Source: Pseudomonas putida
GTDB lineage: Bacteria > Pseudomonadota > Gammaproteobacteria > Pseudomonadales > Pseudomonadaceae
Direction of reading: 5' to 3'
DNA: 64,000 bases
Assembly: GCF_002741075.1 (NCBI RefSeq)
Contig: NZ_CP016634.1
Span: 388,501 to 452,500, forward strand
A program made the position numbers and the translations under genes. Below are positions 40,813 through 50,031 of this stretch, piece after piece. Each line of letters begins with the position of its first letter. Position 1 is the first letter of the stretch. The notes under the pieces were generated by a model. The model saw only the letters and a program-made list of their open reading frames with translations. It made no database searches and had not been told where the DNA came from.

Positions 40813-41745
40813 ATGTCCCAAGCTATCGTCGTGGCGGCGCTGTACAAGTTCGTCACCCTGGAAGACTACATCGAGCTGCGCGAGCCGCTGCTCCAGACCA
40901 TGGTCGACAACGGCGTCAAAGGCACCTTGCTGCTCGCCCTTGAAGGCATCAACGGTACCGTCTCGGGTACCCGCGAAGGCATCGATGGGCTGCTCACCTG
41001 GTTGCGCAACGACCCGCGCCTGGTCGACATCGACCACAAAGAGTCCTACTGCGACGAGCAGCCGTTCTACCGCACCAAGGTCAAGCTCAAGAAAGAGATC
41101 GTCACCCTGGGCGTGCCGGGTGTGGATCCGAACCACAAGGTCGGCACCTACGTCGAGCCCAAGGACTGGAACGCCCTGATCAGCGATCCGGAAGTCTTGT
41201 TGATCGACACCCGCAACGACTACGAAGTGGCCATCGGCACCTTCAAGGGCGCCATCGACCCTAAGACCGAGACCTTCCGCGAGTTTCCCGACTACATCAA
41301 GGCCAACTTCGACCCGAGCAAGCACAAAAAGGTTGCGATGTTCTGCACCGGCGGCATCCGCTGCGAAAAAGCCTCCAGCTACATGCTCGGTGAAGGCTTC
41401 GAGGAGGTCTATCATCTTAAGGGTGGGATCCTGAAGTACTTCGAGGAGGTGCCTCAGGAGCAGAGCCTGTGGGATGGCGACTGCTTCGTCTTCGACAACC
41501 GTGTCACGGTGCGCCATGACCTGACCGAGGGGGAATACGACCAGTGCCATGCCTGCCGCCACCCGATCAGCGTGGAGGACCGCGCGTCCGAGCACTATTC
41601 GCCAGGTGTGAGCTGCCCGCACTGCTGGGACAGTCTGAGCGAGAAGACCCGGCGCAGCGCCATCGACCGCCAGAAGCAGATCGAGCTGGCCAAGGCGCGC
41701 AACCAGCCCCACCCGATCGGTTTCAACTACAAAGCCGAGGCCTGA
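40813..41745 (+). CDS. trhO: tRNA uridine(34) hydroxylase, rhodanese-like
   Basis: A 310-residue protein of the UPF0176/TrhO family, which hydroxylates U34 to ho5U in a prephenate-independent, oxygen-using route. The rhodanese domain (about 120-225) has the active Cys in [13 protein letters not shown]. The C-terminal Cys motif CHACRHPI... CPHCWDS probably binds zinc. It starts a run with the DsbA-like and ABC genes (3-base spacing, then an 8-base overlap). Ribosome site GGAGAG lies 8 bases upstream. Confidence 0.9.
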   Translation: MSQAIVVAALYKFVTLEDYIELREPLLQTMVDNGVKGTLLLALEGINGTVSGTREGIDGLLTWLRNDPRLVDIDHKESYCDEQPFYRTKVKLKKEIVTLGVPGVDPNHKVGTYVEPKDWNALISDPEVLLIDTRNDYEVAIGTFKGAIDPKTETFREFPDYIKANFDPSKHKKVAMFCTGGIRCEKASSYMLGEGFEEVYHLKGGILKYFEEVPQEQSLWDGDCFVFDNRVTVRHDLTEGEYDQCHACRHPISVEDRASEHYSPGVSCPHCWDSLSEKTRRSAIDRQKQIELAKARNQPHPIGFNYKAEA

Positions 41746-41748
41746 TGC

Positions 41749-42381
41749 ATGTCCGCACGCTTGCTGTATGTGATGGACCCGATGTGCTCCTGGTGCTGGG
41801 GCTTCGCCCCGGTGGCCGAGGCGTTGATCGCCCAGGCGCGTGAGGCTGGCGTGCCGACGCGTCTGGTGGTGGGCGGCTTGCGTTCGGGCAGCAGCGCGCT
41901 GGATGCCTCGACCCGTCGCTACATCCTTGAGCATTGGCAGGCGGTGGCCGAAGCCACTGGCCAGGCGTTTCGCTTCGAAGGCGCCATGCCGGACGGTTTC
42001 GTCTACGACACCGAGCCTGCCTGCCGCGCGCTTGTGGCGGCGCGCGAGCTGGATGCCGAGCGGGTCTGGTCGCTACTGGGGGGGATCCAGCGGGCGTTCT
42101 ACGAGCAAGCGGTGGACGTCACCCGTGCTCCGCAATTGGTGGAACTGGCCGAGCAGGCAGGCTTTGACCGAAGCCAATTCGCCGATGCGTTTTCCCGGGC
42201 CGATACCCGTGCCGCCACCGCGGCCGATTTCAGTTGGGTGCAAGACCTCGGCATCGCGGGGTTTCCAACCCTGCTGGCCGAGCGCAACGGTCAACTGGCC
42301 TTGCTGACCAACGGCTACCAGCCTTTGGACCGACTGCAGCCCTTGCTCGGCCGCTGGCTGCAGCAGGCCGCCTGTGCTTGA
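41749..42381 (+). CDS. DsbA-family protein, cytoplasmic type
   Basis: A 210-residue protein with a thioredoxin fold and the motif MDPMCSWCWGFAP (active Cys-x2-Cys at 12 and 15). No signal peptide is seen, unlike classical DsbA. FPTLLAERNG contains the cis-proline. It belongs to the COG3531-type thiol isomerase-like group; the substrate is unknown. It is coupled to the ABC transporter gene by an 8-base overlap. Confidence 0.85.
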   Translation: MSARLLYVMDPMCSWCWGFAPVAEALIAQAREAGVPTRLVVGGLRSGSSALDASTRRYILEHWQAVAEATGQAFRFEGAMPDGFVYDTEPACRALVAARELDAERVWSLLGGIQRAFYEQAVDVTRAPQLVELAEQAGFDRSQFADAFSRADTRAATAADFSWVQDLGIAGFPTLLAERNGQLALLTNGYQPLDRLQPLLGRWLQQAACA

Positions 42382-44206
42382 CCTGCCAGGCTCATCCGAC
42401 CCTGTGCCGGGGAAGCCCGCCGCCGTGGCCGATCGATTGAGCTGGGCGCAGATCCGCCGCCTGGCCTTGCATCACAGAAAGGCCCTGTGGTCCGCCAACC
42501 TTGTGGCCGTGCTCGCGGCCCTGTGCAGCGTGCCCATTCCTTTGTTGCTGCCATTGCTAGTGGACGAAGTGCTGCTTGGCCATGGCGATGCGGCGCTCAA
42601 ATGGATGAACCACTTCCTGCCTGGCAACTGGCAGGTGGCCGCCGGCTACATCGGCCTGATGCTGGTTGCGACCCTTGGCCTGCGCCTGGCCGCATTGGCC
42701 TTCAACGTGATGCAGGCCAAGCTGTTCGCCGGCCTTGCCAAGGACATCGTCTACCGCCTGCGCATTCGCCTGATCGAACGGCTCAAGCGTATTTCCCTCA
42801 AGGAGTACGAAAGCCTGGGCAGCGGCACCGTGACCACGCATCTGGTGACCGATCTGGACACCCTGGACAAGTTCGTCGGCGAGACCTTGAGCCGCTTCCT
42901 GGTGGCCGTGCTGACCTTGACCGGCACCGCCGCCATTCTTATCTGGATGCACTGGCAGCTGGCCCTGTTGATCCTGCTGTTCAACCCGCTGGTGATCTAC
43001 TTCACCGTGCAGTTGGGCAAGCGCGTCAAACACCTGAAAAAGCTGGAGAACGACAGTACTGCGCGCTTCACCCAGGCCCTGGCCGAGACCCTCGATGCCA
43101 TCCAGGAGATCCGCGCCGGCAACCGCCAGGGCTACTTCCTTGGGCGTCTCGGGCTGCGCGCCCGGGAAGTGCGCGACTATGCCGTGGCGTCCCAGTGGAA
43201 GAGCGATGCCAGTGGACGTGCCAGCGGGCTGTTGTTCCAGTTCGGTATCGATATCTTCCGCGCCGCGGCCATGCTCACGGTGCTGTTCTCCGACTTGTCC
43301 ATTGGCCAGATGCTGGCGGTGTTCAGCTACCTGTGGTTCATGATCGGGCCAGTGGAGCAACTGCTCAACCTGCAATACGCCTACTATGCCGCTGGCGGCG
43401 CCTTGAGCCGGCTCAACGAACTGTTGGCGCGGGCCGACGAGCCGCAGTATCCGGCAGCGGTCGACCCGTTCGCCGGGCGGGACACGGTCGGCATCGAGGT
43501 GCGTGATCTGCGCTTTGCCTATGCCGAGGAGCCGGTGCTCGACCACCTGGATCTTTCCATCGCACCAGGCGAGAAAGTGGCCATCGTCGGGGCCAGCGGT
43601 GGCGGCAAGAGCACCTTGGTGCAACTGCTGCTGGGCCTGTACAGCGCCCAGGCCGGCACCATCCGCTTCGGTGGCGCGAGCCTTCAGGAGATCGGCCTGG
43701 AGGCGCTGCGCGAGAATGTCGCGGTGGTGCTGCAGCACCCGTCGCTGTTCAATGACAGCGTGCGCGCCAACCTTTCCCTGGGCCGCGAATGCACCGACGA
43801 GGCTTGCTGGCAGGCCCTGCGCATCGCCCAGCTCGACGCCACCATCGCCGCGTTACCACAGGGCCTGGACAGCGTGGTGGGGCGTTCTGGCGTTCGCCTG
43901 TCCGGCGGCCAGCGTCAGCGCCTGGCGATTGCCCGCATGATCCTTGCCGAGCCCAAGGTGGTGATCCTCGACGAAGCCACCTCGGCCCTGGACGCCGCCA
44001 CCGAGTACAGCCTGCACCAGGCCATGGCGCGTTTTCTCAATGGCCGTACCACGTTGATCATTGCCCACCGGTTGTCGGCGGTGAAACAGGCGGACCGGGT
44101 ACTGGTGTTCGATGGTGGGCATGTGGCCGAGGATGGCGGCCACCAGCAGCTGATTGCCGAAGGCGGGTTGTACGCCAAGCTGTATGGACATTTGCAGCAG
44201 AGCTGA
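42374..44206 (+). CDS. ABC transporter, fused permease and ATPase
   Basis: A 610-residue half-transporter that should work as a homodimer. The membrane domain (about 30-330) has six helices. The ATPase shows Walker A GASGGGKST (near 405-413), signature LSGGQRQRL, Walker B VVILDEATSALD and the His switch IAHRLSA. The start is GTG at 42374, overlapping the DsbA-like gene. MsbA/LapB-type exporters look similar; the substrate cannot be inferred, and no outer-membrane or adaptor partner is nearby. Confidence 0.9.
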   Translation: MLDLPGSSDPVPGKPAAVADRLSWAQIRRLALHHRKALWSANLVAVLAALCSVPIPLLLPLLVDEVLLGHGDAALKWMNHFLPGNWQVAAGYIGLMLVATLGLRLAALAFNVMQAKLFAGLAKDIVYRLRIRLIERLKRISLKEYESLGSGTVTTHLVTDLDTLDKFVGETLSRFLVAVLTLTGTAAILIWMHWQLALLILLFNPLVIYFTVQLGKRVKHLKKLENDSTARFTQALAETLDAIQEIRAGNRQGYFLGRLGLRAREVRDYAVASQWKSDASGRASGLLFQFGIDIFRAAAMLTVLFSDLSIGQMLAVFSYLWFMIGPVEQLLNLQYAYYAAGGALSRLNELLARADEPQYPAAVDPFAGRDTVGIEVRDLRFAYAEEPVLDHLDLSIAPGEKVAIVGASGGGKSTLVQLLLGLYSAQAGTIRFGGASLQEIGLEALRENVAVVLQHPSLFNDSVRANLSLGRECTDEACWQALRIAQLDATIAALPQGLDSVVGRSGVRLSGGQRQRLAIARMILAEPKVVILDEATSALDAATEYSLHQAMARFLNGRTTLIIAHRLSAVKQADRVLVFDGGHVAEDGGHQQLIAEGGLYAKLYGHLQQS

Positions 44207-44219
44207 GGCCTGAAGTAAG

Positions 44220-44265
44220 ACATCGAGCCTGTAGGGGCGGGTTCACCCGCGAAAGGGGCGCTAAA
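44220..44265. repeat. REP-like palindrome
   Basis: GAGCCTGTAGGGGCGGGTTC followed by ACCCGCGAAAGG matches the P. putida REP core (GCGGG... CCCGC). A single unit lies between the ABC transporter and the GGDEF/EAL gene. Confidence 0.55.
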
Positions 44266-44382
44266 GGCAATGCTGTAACCCCGCTTCAATTCCGTTAAAA
44301 ACCCCGCCGCCTTGCAGGCAAATGACCTACGCTGTGCTTGTCTGGGTCGACATGCGCCTTTCTGCTCAGTGACAGGGATTAC

Positions 44383-46839
44383 ATGAAGGGAAATCGGACT
44401 CTCGAAGCGCCAAGGCTGCTGGGCATCATCTGGCCCTTCATCGCCGTTGTGATTTTCCAGATGCTGCTGGGCAGCATGAGTCTTTACACATTGTCTGCTG
44501 TTCGCGCCTACGTGGCGGGCGAAAGCCTATGGTCCAAAGCTCAGAAAGACGCCATCTACTACCTGAGCCTGTACGCCGATACCCGTGATGAACGCACCTA
44601 CCAGCGTTACCTGCAGGCAATCGACGTGCCCAGGGGCGATTACCAGCTGCGCCTGGCGCTGGACCGGCCCGATCCTGACATCGAAGCGGCACGCAAAGGC
44701 GTCCTGCAAGGGGGCAACCACCCGGATGACGCGTCCCGGATCATCTGGTTCTACCGCAACTTTCGCCACGTCAGCTACATGGAAACCGCCATCGCCTACT
44801 GGGAAATCGGCGACGACTACCTGCGCCAGCTCGATGACGTGGCCCAAGCGATGCGTGCGGGCTTTGTCAATGGACAGGTCAGCGCCGGCGATGTGGCCAC
44901 CTGGCGTGCGCGGATCGTTTCGATCAATGAGGGCGTGACGCCGGCGGCCAAGGCCTTCAGCGATGCACTGGGCGAAGGGTCGCGGATGTTGCTCAGGATG
45001 CTGATGATCACAAACCTTGCGACGGCGCTGTTTCTCATCAGCATCGCCTGGCGCCGTTCGAGCAAGCTGCTGGCCCAGCGCCAGGCGTTCGCCCAGGCCC
45101 TGCAGGCCGAGCGGGAGCGGGCGCAGATCACCTTGCAGTCCATCGGCGATGCGGTGATCACCACCGATGTCGAGGGCTGCATCGTCTATATGAACCCCGC
45201 CGCCGAGCTGCTGACCCATTGGCAGGCCAGCCAGGCCCAGGGCATGCCACTGGCGGCGTTGTTCAGCCTGGTGGACGAGCACGCCGAGCATGACAACCGC
45301 ACCCTGGTCGAGCAGGTGCTCAGCGGCGGTCTCAAGGGCGGTTCTGAGCATGCCCGGTTGATCCAGCGCCTTGACGGCAGCACGGTGTCGATCAACCTGG
45401 TCGGTTCGCCGATCGTCAGTGATGGCCAGGTCACTGGCCTGGTGCTGGCGTTGCACGACATGACCCAGGAGCGCCAGTACATCGCCAGTCTCTCCTGGCA
45501 GGCGACTCACGACGCCTTGACAGGCCTGGCCAACCGCCGCGAGTTCGAGTACCGCCTCGAGCAGGCTCTCAACAGCCTGGCGCGCCAGGCCGGTCGGCAT
45601 TCGCTGATGTTCCTGGACCTGGACCAGTTCAAGTTGGTCAACGACACCAGTGGCCATGCCGCAGGCGACGAGTTGCTGCGCCACATCTGCGCGGTGTTGC
45701 AGGCCGGCCTGCGTGAGGGAGACACCCTGGCGCGGCTGGGCGGCGACGAGTTCGGCGTGCTGTTGGAAAACTGCCCGCCCGAGCAGGCCGAGCGCATCGC
45801 CGAACAACTGCGCCAGGCGGTGCAGAGTCTGCACTTTGTGTGGAAGGGCCGGCCGTTCGTCACCACCGTGAGTGTGGGGCTTGTGCATATCGCCCAGCCG
45901 CCCGGCACCTTGGAGGCCTCGCTGCGGGCGGCCGACATGGCTTGCTACATGGCCAAGGAGAAAGGCCGCAACCGGGTACAGGTGTACCACGCCGACGACA
46001 GCGAGCTGTCCCTGCGCTTTGGCGAGATGGCCTGGATCCAGCGCCTGCACGTGGCCCTGGAGGAAAACCGCTTCTGCCTCTATGCCCAGGAAATTGCGCC
46101 GCTTACCTCCATGGAGGGGCCAGGCCACCTGGAGATCCTGCTGCGCCTGCATGATGAAAGCGGGCGCACCATCCTGCCCAGCACCTTCATCCCTGCCGCC
46201 GAACGCTATGGCTTGATGACCGCCCTGGACCGCTGGGTGGTGCGCAACGTATTCCAGGTCATTCGCCAATGCCTGGACGAAGGCAGGCAAGGGCCGCTGG
46301 CCATGTGCGCGATCAACTTGTCCGGCTCGAGCATTGGCGATGACAAGTTTCTCGAGTACCTGCGCTGGCTGTTTGGCGAGTATTCGATCCCGCCGCGGCT
46401 GGTCTGCTTCGAGATCACCGAAACCAGCGCCATCGCCAATTTGGGCAGCGCGATTCGCTTTATCAATGAGTTGAAGGGGCTGGGCTGCAAGTTCTCTTTG
46501 GATGACTTCTGCGCCGGTATGTCGTCATTCGCGTATTTGAAACATCTGCCTGTAGACTTCCTGAAGATCGACGGAAGTTTCGTAAAAGACATGCTCGACG
46601 ATCCGATCAACCGCGCCATGGTCGAGGTGATCAATCATATCGGCCATGTGATGGGCAAACGGACCATTGCCGAATTCGTCGAAACGCCGTTGATTGAGCA
46701 GGCGTTGCAGGAGATCGGCGTGGACTATGCCCAGGGTTACCTCATCGAGCGGCCGCAGGTGTTCACCTGCGACAGCCTGCAACGCCAACGAATAGCCGCA
46801 AGGCCCCTGTTGCACCGGGCGCCTGGGACCTTTCGTTGA
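44383..46839 (+). CDS. Membrane sensor GGDEF/EAL c-di-GMP enzyme
   Basis: An 818-residue protein. One membrane helix (about 11-35), a helical periplasmic sensor (about 36-205), a second helix (about 206-225), a PAS domain (about 245-370), GGDEF (about 385-545) and EAL (about 560-800). GGDEF is canonical (452-456), with an RxxD inhibitory site (REGD) five residues before it, so cyclase activity and product inhibition are possible. The EAL motif reads EILLR, still ExLxR, with INLSG, TETSA, DDFCAG, KIDGSF and EFVE kept, so hydrolysis is possible. The start is the ATG at 44383. Confidence 0.9.
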   Translation: MKGNRTLEAPRLLGIIWPFIAVVIFQMLLGSMSLYTLSAVRAYVAGESLWSKAQKDAIYYLSLYADTRDERTYQRYLQAIDVPRGDYQLRLALDRPDPDIEAARKGVLQGGNHPDDASRIIWFYRNFRHVSYMETAIAYWEIGDDYLRQLDDVAQAMRAGFVNGQVSAGDVATWRARIVSINEGVTPAAKAFSDALGEGSRMLLRMLMITNLATALFLISIAWRRSSKLLAQRQAFAQALQAERERAQITLQSIGDAVITTDVEGCIVYMNPAAELLTHWQASQAQGMPLAALFSLVDEHAEHDNRTLVEQVLSGGLKGGSEHARLIQRLDGSTVSINLVGSPIVSDGQVTGLVLALHDMTQERQYIASLSWQATHDALTGLANRREFEYRLEQALNSLARQAGRHSLMFLDLDQFKLVNDTSGHAAGDELLRHICAVLQAGLREGDTLARLGGDEFGVLLENCPPEQAERIAEQLRQAVQSLHFVWKGRPFVTTVSVGLVHIAQPPGTLEASLRAADMACYMAKEKGRNRVQVYHADDSELSLRFGEMAWIQRLHVALEENRFCLYAQEIAPLTSMEGPGHLEILLRLHDESGRTILPSTFIPAAERYGLMTALDRWVVRNVFQVIRQCLDEGRQGPLAMCAINLSGSSIGDDKFLEYLRWLFGEYSIPPRLVCFEITETSAIANLGSAIRFINELKGLGCKFSLDDFCAGMSSFAYLKHLPVDFLKIDGSFVKDMLDDPINRAMVEVINHIGHVMGKRTIAEFVETPLIEQALQEIGVDYAQGYLIERPQVFTCDSLQRQRIAARPLLHRAPGTFR

Positions 46840-46882
46840 AGAAGGTGTCGTCCGGAAATCACATGGATTCAAGGAGCTGAAA

Positions 46883-47668
46883 GTGATTGATACCTTCGTA
46901 CGAATCGGCCCATTGATGGATGCCGCCAGTTACCCCGATTGGGCCCAGCAACTGATCGAAGAGTGCCGCGAAAGCAAGCGGCGGGTGGTGGAGCATGAGT
47001 TCTACCAGCGCTTGCGCGACGGCCAGCTCAGGCAGGCCACCATTCGCCAGTACCTGATCGGTGGCTGGCCGGTGGTCGAGCAGTTCTCCCTGTATATGGC
47101 CCATAACCTGACCAAGACACGCTTCGCTCGCCACCCCGGTGAAGACATGGCGCGGCGTTGGCTGATGCGCAACATTCGGGTCGAGCTCAACCATGCCGAT
47201 TACTGGCTGCACTGGTGCCAGGCCCACGGCATCACCCTGGCGGAGCTGCAGGCTCAGGAAGTGCCGCCGGAGCTCAACGGCCTCAATGACTGGTGCTGGC
47301 GGGTATGTGCCACCGAGTCGCTGGCGTTGTCGATGGCGGCGACCAACTATGCGATCGAAGGGGCGACAGGGGAATGGGCGGCGCTGGTGTGCTCCACCGA
47401 CACCTATGCCCAGGGCTTCCCTGAGGAGACCCGCAAACGCGCCATGAAGTGGCTGAAGATGCATGCCCAGTACGATGATGCGCACCCGTGGGAGGCGCTG
47501 GAGATCATCTGTACGCTGGCTGGCGAACATCCGACACTAGGCTTGCGGGCCGAGCTGCGTCGGACGATCTGCAAGAGCTATGACTGCATGTATCTGTTCC
47601 TGGAGCGGTGCATGCAGTTGGAGCGGCGTCAGCAAGGGCGTCTGCGGCCGGCCTTGGCCATAGGGTAA
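46883..47668 (+). CDS. TenA/PqqC-like (HDO-type) protein
   Basis: A 261-residue, all-helical protein starting at GTG (46883) with GGAG upstream. The pattern HEFYQRLRDGQLRQATIRQY, then RVELNHADYWLHWCQAHGI and CATESLALSMAATNYAIEG resembles TenA/PqqC and heme-oxygenase-like diiron oxidases. Conserved Glu, His and Asp residues in these segments could bind two metals. Pseudomonas annotations often call such proteins TenA-family regulators or iron-containing redox enzymes. The substrate is unknown. It lies 43 bases after the c-di-GMP gene. Confidence 0.75.
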   Translation: MIDTFVRIGPLMDAASYPDWAQQLIEECRESKRRVVEHEFYQRLRDGQLRQATIRQYLIGGWPVVEQFSLYMAHNLTKTRFARHPGEDMARRWLMRNIRVELNHADYWLHWCQAHGITLAELQAQEVPPELNGLNDWCWRVCATESLALSMAATNYAIEGATGEWAALVCSTDTYAQGFPEETRKRAMKWLKMHAQYDDAHPWEALEIICTLAGEHPTLGLRAELRRTICKSYDCMYLFLERCMQLERRQQGRLRPALAIG

Positions 47669-47783
47669 GGCCTGGAAGGGGCGGTTTGCGCCCCCATCGC
47701 AGGCTTCGCCCGCTCCTACAGGGGGAGTGCCGTACCTGTAGAAGCGGGCTTGCCCCGCGATCATGTCAGGTCAGGCAACCCTG
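47669..47783. repeat. REP-like palindromes between converging genes
   Basis: GGGGCGGTTTGCGCCCCC near 47679, CGCTCCTACAGG near 47710 and GAAGCGGGCTTGCCCCGCGA near 47741 form stem-loops typical of P. putida extragenic repeats. They lie between the TenA-like gene and yciK, which converge. Confidence 0.6.
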
Positions 47784-48524
47784 TCACTGGGCATCGAATG
47801 CCTGTCCGTTCACACCAGCGCTGTCCGGCCCCATCAGATACAGGTACAGCGGCATGATCTCTTCGGGCATCGGATTGTTCTGTGGGTTCTCGCTCGGGTA
47901 GGCCTGGGCGCGCATGGCCGTGCGGGTGGCCCCAGGGTTGATGCTGTTGGCGCGCACCGGCGCCACGCCGTCCAGCTCATCGGCCAGGGTCTGCATCAGC
48001 CCTTCGGTGGCGAACTTCGAGACACCATAGGCGCCCCAGTACGCCCGGCCCTTGCGTCCGACGCTGCTGGAGGTGAACACCACCGATGCGTCCTCGGACA
48101 GTTTGAGCAGCGGCAACAGCGTGCTGGTCAGCATGAAGGTGGCGTTGACGTTGATGTGCATCACGCGCATGAAGTTCTCACCCGAGAGCTGCTCCAGCGG
48201 TGTGCGCGGTCCGATGATCGAGGCGTTGTTGAGCAAGCCATCGAGCCGGCCGAACTGCTCCTCGATCATCACTGCCAGTTCGTTGTACTGGTGGGGCAGG
48301 GCGGTTTCGAGGTTGAACGGGATCACCACCGGTTGCGGATGGCCGGCCGCCTCGATCTGGTCGTAGACCTCGTTGAGGTTGGCCTCGGTCTTGCCCAGCA
48401 ATAGCACGGTCGCGCCCAGGGCGGCATAGGCCTTGGCGGCGGCGGCCCCGATACCACGTCCAGCGCCGGTGACCAGAATGATCCGGCCTTTGAGCAGGTC
48501 GGGGCGGGCGGTGTAGTCGTACAT
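47784..48524 (-). CDS. yciK: Short-chain dehydrogenase YciK
   Basis: A 246-residue SDR-family oxidoreductase. The cofactor loop is TGAGRGIGAAAAKAYAALGA, then NNASIIGPRTPLEQ and the catalytic pair in YWGAYGVSKFATEG (Tyr-x3-Lys). Length and pattern match YciK. The substrate is not known. It follows mupP by 73 bases on the same strand, an order conserved in Pseudomonas. It is probably cytoplasmic. Confidence 0.9.
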   Translation of the reverse strand: MYDYTARPDLLKGRIILVTGAGRGIGAAAAKAYAALGATVLLLGKTEANLNEVYDQIEAAGHPQPVVIPFNLETALPHQYNELAVMIEEQFGRLDGLLNNASIIGPRTPLEQLSGENFMRVMHINVNATFMLTSTLLPLLKLSEDASVVFTSSSVGRKGRAYWGAYGVSKFATEGLMQTLADELDGVAPVRANSINPGATRTAMRAQAYPSENPQNNPMPEEIMPLYLYLMGPDSAGVNGQAFDAQ

Positions 48525-48597
48525 GTCAGGTGTCCTTGCTTGTCAATCTTGCACGGCCCCCTGTGGGAGTGGGCTCCGCTAGGGGCAGCATCAGGGG

Positions 48598-49275
48598 TCA
48601 GCAGCCGCACAGCGCGCTGTCGATCACCTTGCGCAGTTCCAGCGGGTGGTCCACCACCACGTCTGCTCCCCAGTTGTTGGGGTTGTCCTGAGGATGAATA
48701 TAGCCATAACGCACCGCCGCCGTGCGGGTGCCGGCATCACGGCCGGACTCGATGTCGCGTAGGTCATCGCCTACGAACAGGACGCTGGCCGGGTCCAGGT
48801 CCAGGGTCTTGCAGGCGAGGATCAGCGGCTCTGGGTCGGGCTTGCTGTTCTTCACGTGGTCCGGGCAGATCAGCAGGGCCGAGCGCTCGGCCAGGCCCAG
48901 ACGCTGCATGATCGGCTCGGCGAAGCGCACCGGCTTGTTGGTGACCACACCCCACTGCAGGTTGCCTTTTTCGATGTCTTCGAGCAGCTCGGCCATGCCG
49001 TCGAACAGCTTGCTGTGGACTGCACAGTCGCGCTGGTAACGTTCCAGGAACTCAAGACGCAGGGCCTCGAAGCCTTCGGCGTCCGGATCCATGGCGAACG
49101 TAGCGGCGACCATGGCCCGGGCACCCCCGGAAATCACGTCGCGAATGCGCTGGTCATCGATGGCCGGCAGGCCACGGTCGGCCAGCATGGCCTGGCAGAT
49201 GGCGATGAAGTCCGGCGCCGTGTCCAGCAGGGTGCCGTCCATGTCGAAGAGTACTGCTCGCAAACGCATGCTCAT
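48598..49275 (-). CDS. mupP: N-acetylmuramic acid 6-phosphate phosphatase
   Basis: A 225-residue HAD-IA phosphatase with motif [12 protein letters not shown], motif II VVTNKP and motif [11 protein letters not shown] with [11 protein letters not shown]. By sequence it resembles phosphoglycolate phosphatase. Its place between ubiG and yciK is that of MupP, which dephosphorylates MurNAc-6-P in the Pseudomonas peptidoglycan recycling route that bypasses MurA. That pathway gives intrinsic tolerance to fosfomycin. It overlaps ubiG by 4 bases. Confidence 0.85.
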   Translation of the reverse strand: MSMRLRAVLFDMDGTLLDTAPDFIAICQAMLADRGLPAIDDQRIRDVISGGARAMVAATFAMDPDAEGFEALRLEFLERYQRDCAVHSKLFDGMAELLEDIEKGNLQWGVVTNKPVRFAEPIMQRLGLAERSALLICPDHVKNSKPDPEPLILACKTLDLDPASVLFVGDDLRDIESGRDAGTRTAAVRYGYIHPQDNPNNWGADVVVDHPLELRKVIDSALCGC

Positions 49276-49970
49276 TCCTCGCGCAGGGTCTGGATCATGT
49301 AGTTGACGTCAACGTCGCTGCTGAGCTTGTAGTGCTTGGTCAGCGGGTTGTAGGTCAGGCCGATGATGTCTTTCACCTCGAGGCCCGCGACGCGGCTCCA
49401 GGCGCCCAGCTCCGACGGTCGGATGAACTTCTTGAAGTCATGGGTGCCGCGCGGCAGCATCTTGAGCACGTATTCGGCACCGATGATCGCCAGCAGGTAG
49501 GCCTTTGGGTTGCGGTTGATGGTCGAGAAGAACACCTGGCCGCCCGGTTTGACCAGACGATGGCAGGCGCGGATCACCGAGGACGGGTCAGGCACGTGCT
49601 CGAGCATTTCAAGGCAGGTGACCACGTCGAACTGGCCGGCCATTTCCTCGGCCATGTCTTCGGCGGTGATGCGGCGGTACTCGACCTCGACGCCGGATTC
49701 CAGTTGGTGTAGCTGGGCCACTGCCAGTGGTGCTTCGCCCATGTCGATGCCGGTGACGCTCGCGCCACGCAGGGCCATGGCCTCGCTGAGGATGCCGCCG
49801 CCGCAGCCGACATCCAGCACCTTCTTGCCGGCCAGGCCCACGCGCTCATCGATCCAGTTGACTCGCAGCGGGTTGATGTCGTGCAGCGGCTTGAACTCGC
49901 TCTCGCGGTCCCACCAGCGGTGAGCCAGGGCTTCGAACTTGGCGATTTCGGCGTGGTCGACGTTGCTCAT
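49272..49970 (-). CDS. ubiG: Ubiquinone biosynthesis O-methyltransferase
   Basis: A 232-residue SAM-dependent enzyme for both O-methylations of ubiquinone. The SAM motif [15 protein letters not shown] (about 53-67) and [14 protein letters not shown], plus the UbiG start [19 protein letters not shown], support the call. The C-terminus includes [13 protein letters not shown]. It overlaps mupP and follows mtaD by 61 bases. Confidence 0.95.
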   Translation of the reverse strand: MSNVDHAEIAKFEALAHRWWDRESEFKPLHDINPLRVNWIDERVGLAGKKVLDVGCGGGILSEAMALRGASVTGIDMGEAPLAVAQLHQLESGVEVEYRRITAEDMAEEMAGQFDVVTCLEMLEHVPDPSSVIRACHRLVKPGGQVFFSTINRNPKAYLLAIIGAEYVLKMLPRGTHDFKKFIRPSELGAWSRVAGLEVKDIIGLTYNPLTKHYKLSSDVDVNYMIQTLREE

Positions 49971-50031
49971 GGAACAATCCTCTGAATCTTCGATAAAAGT
50001 GTTACAGGCGCGAGCCCAAGGCTTGCGGCCG

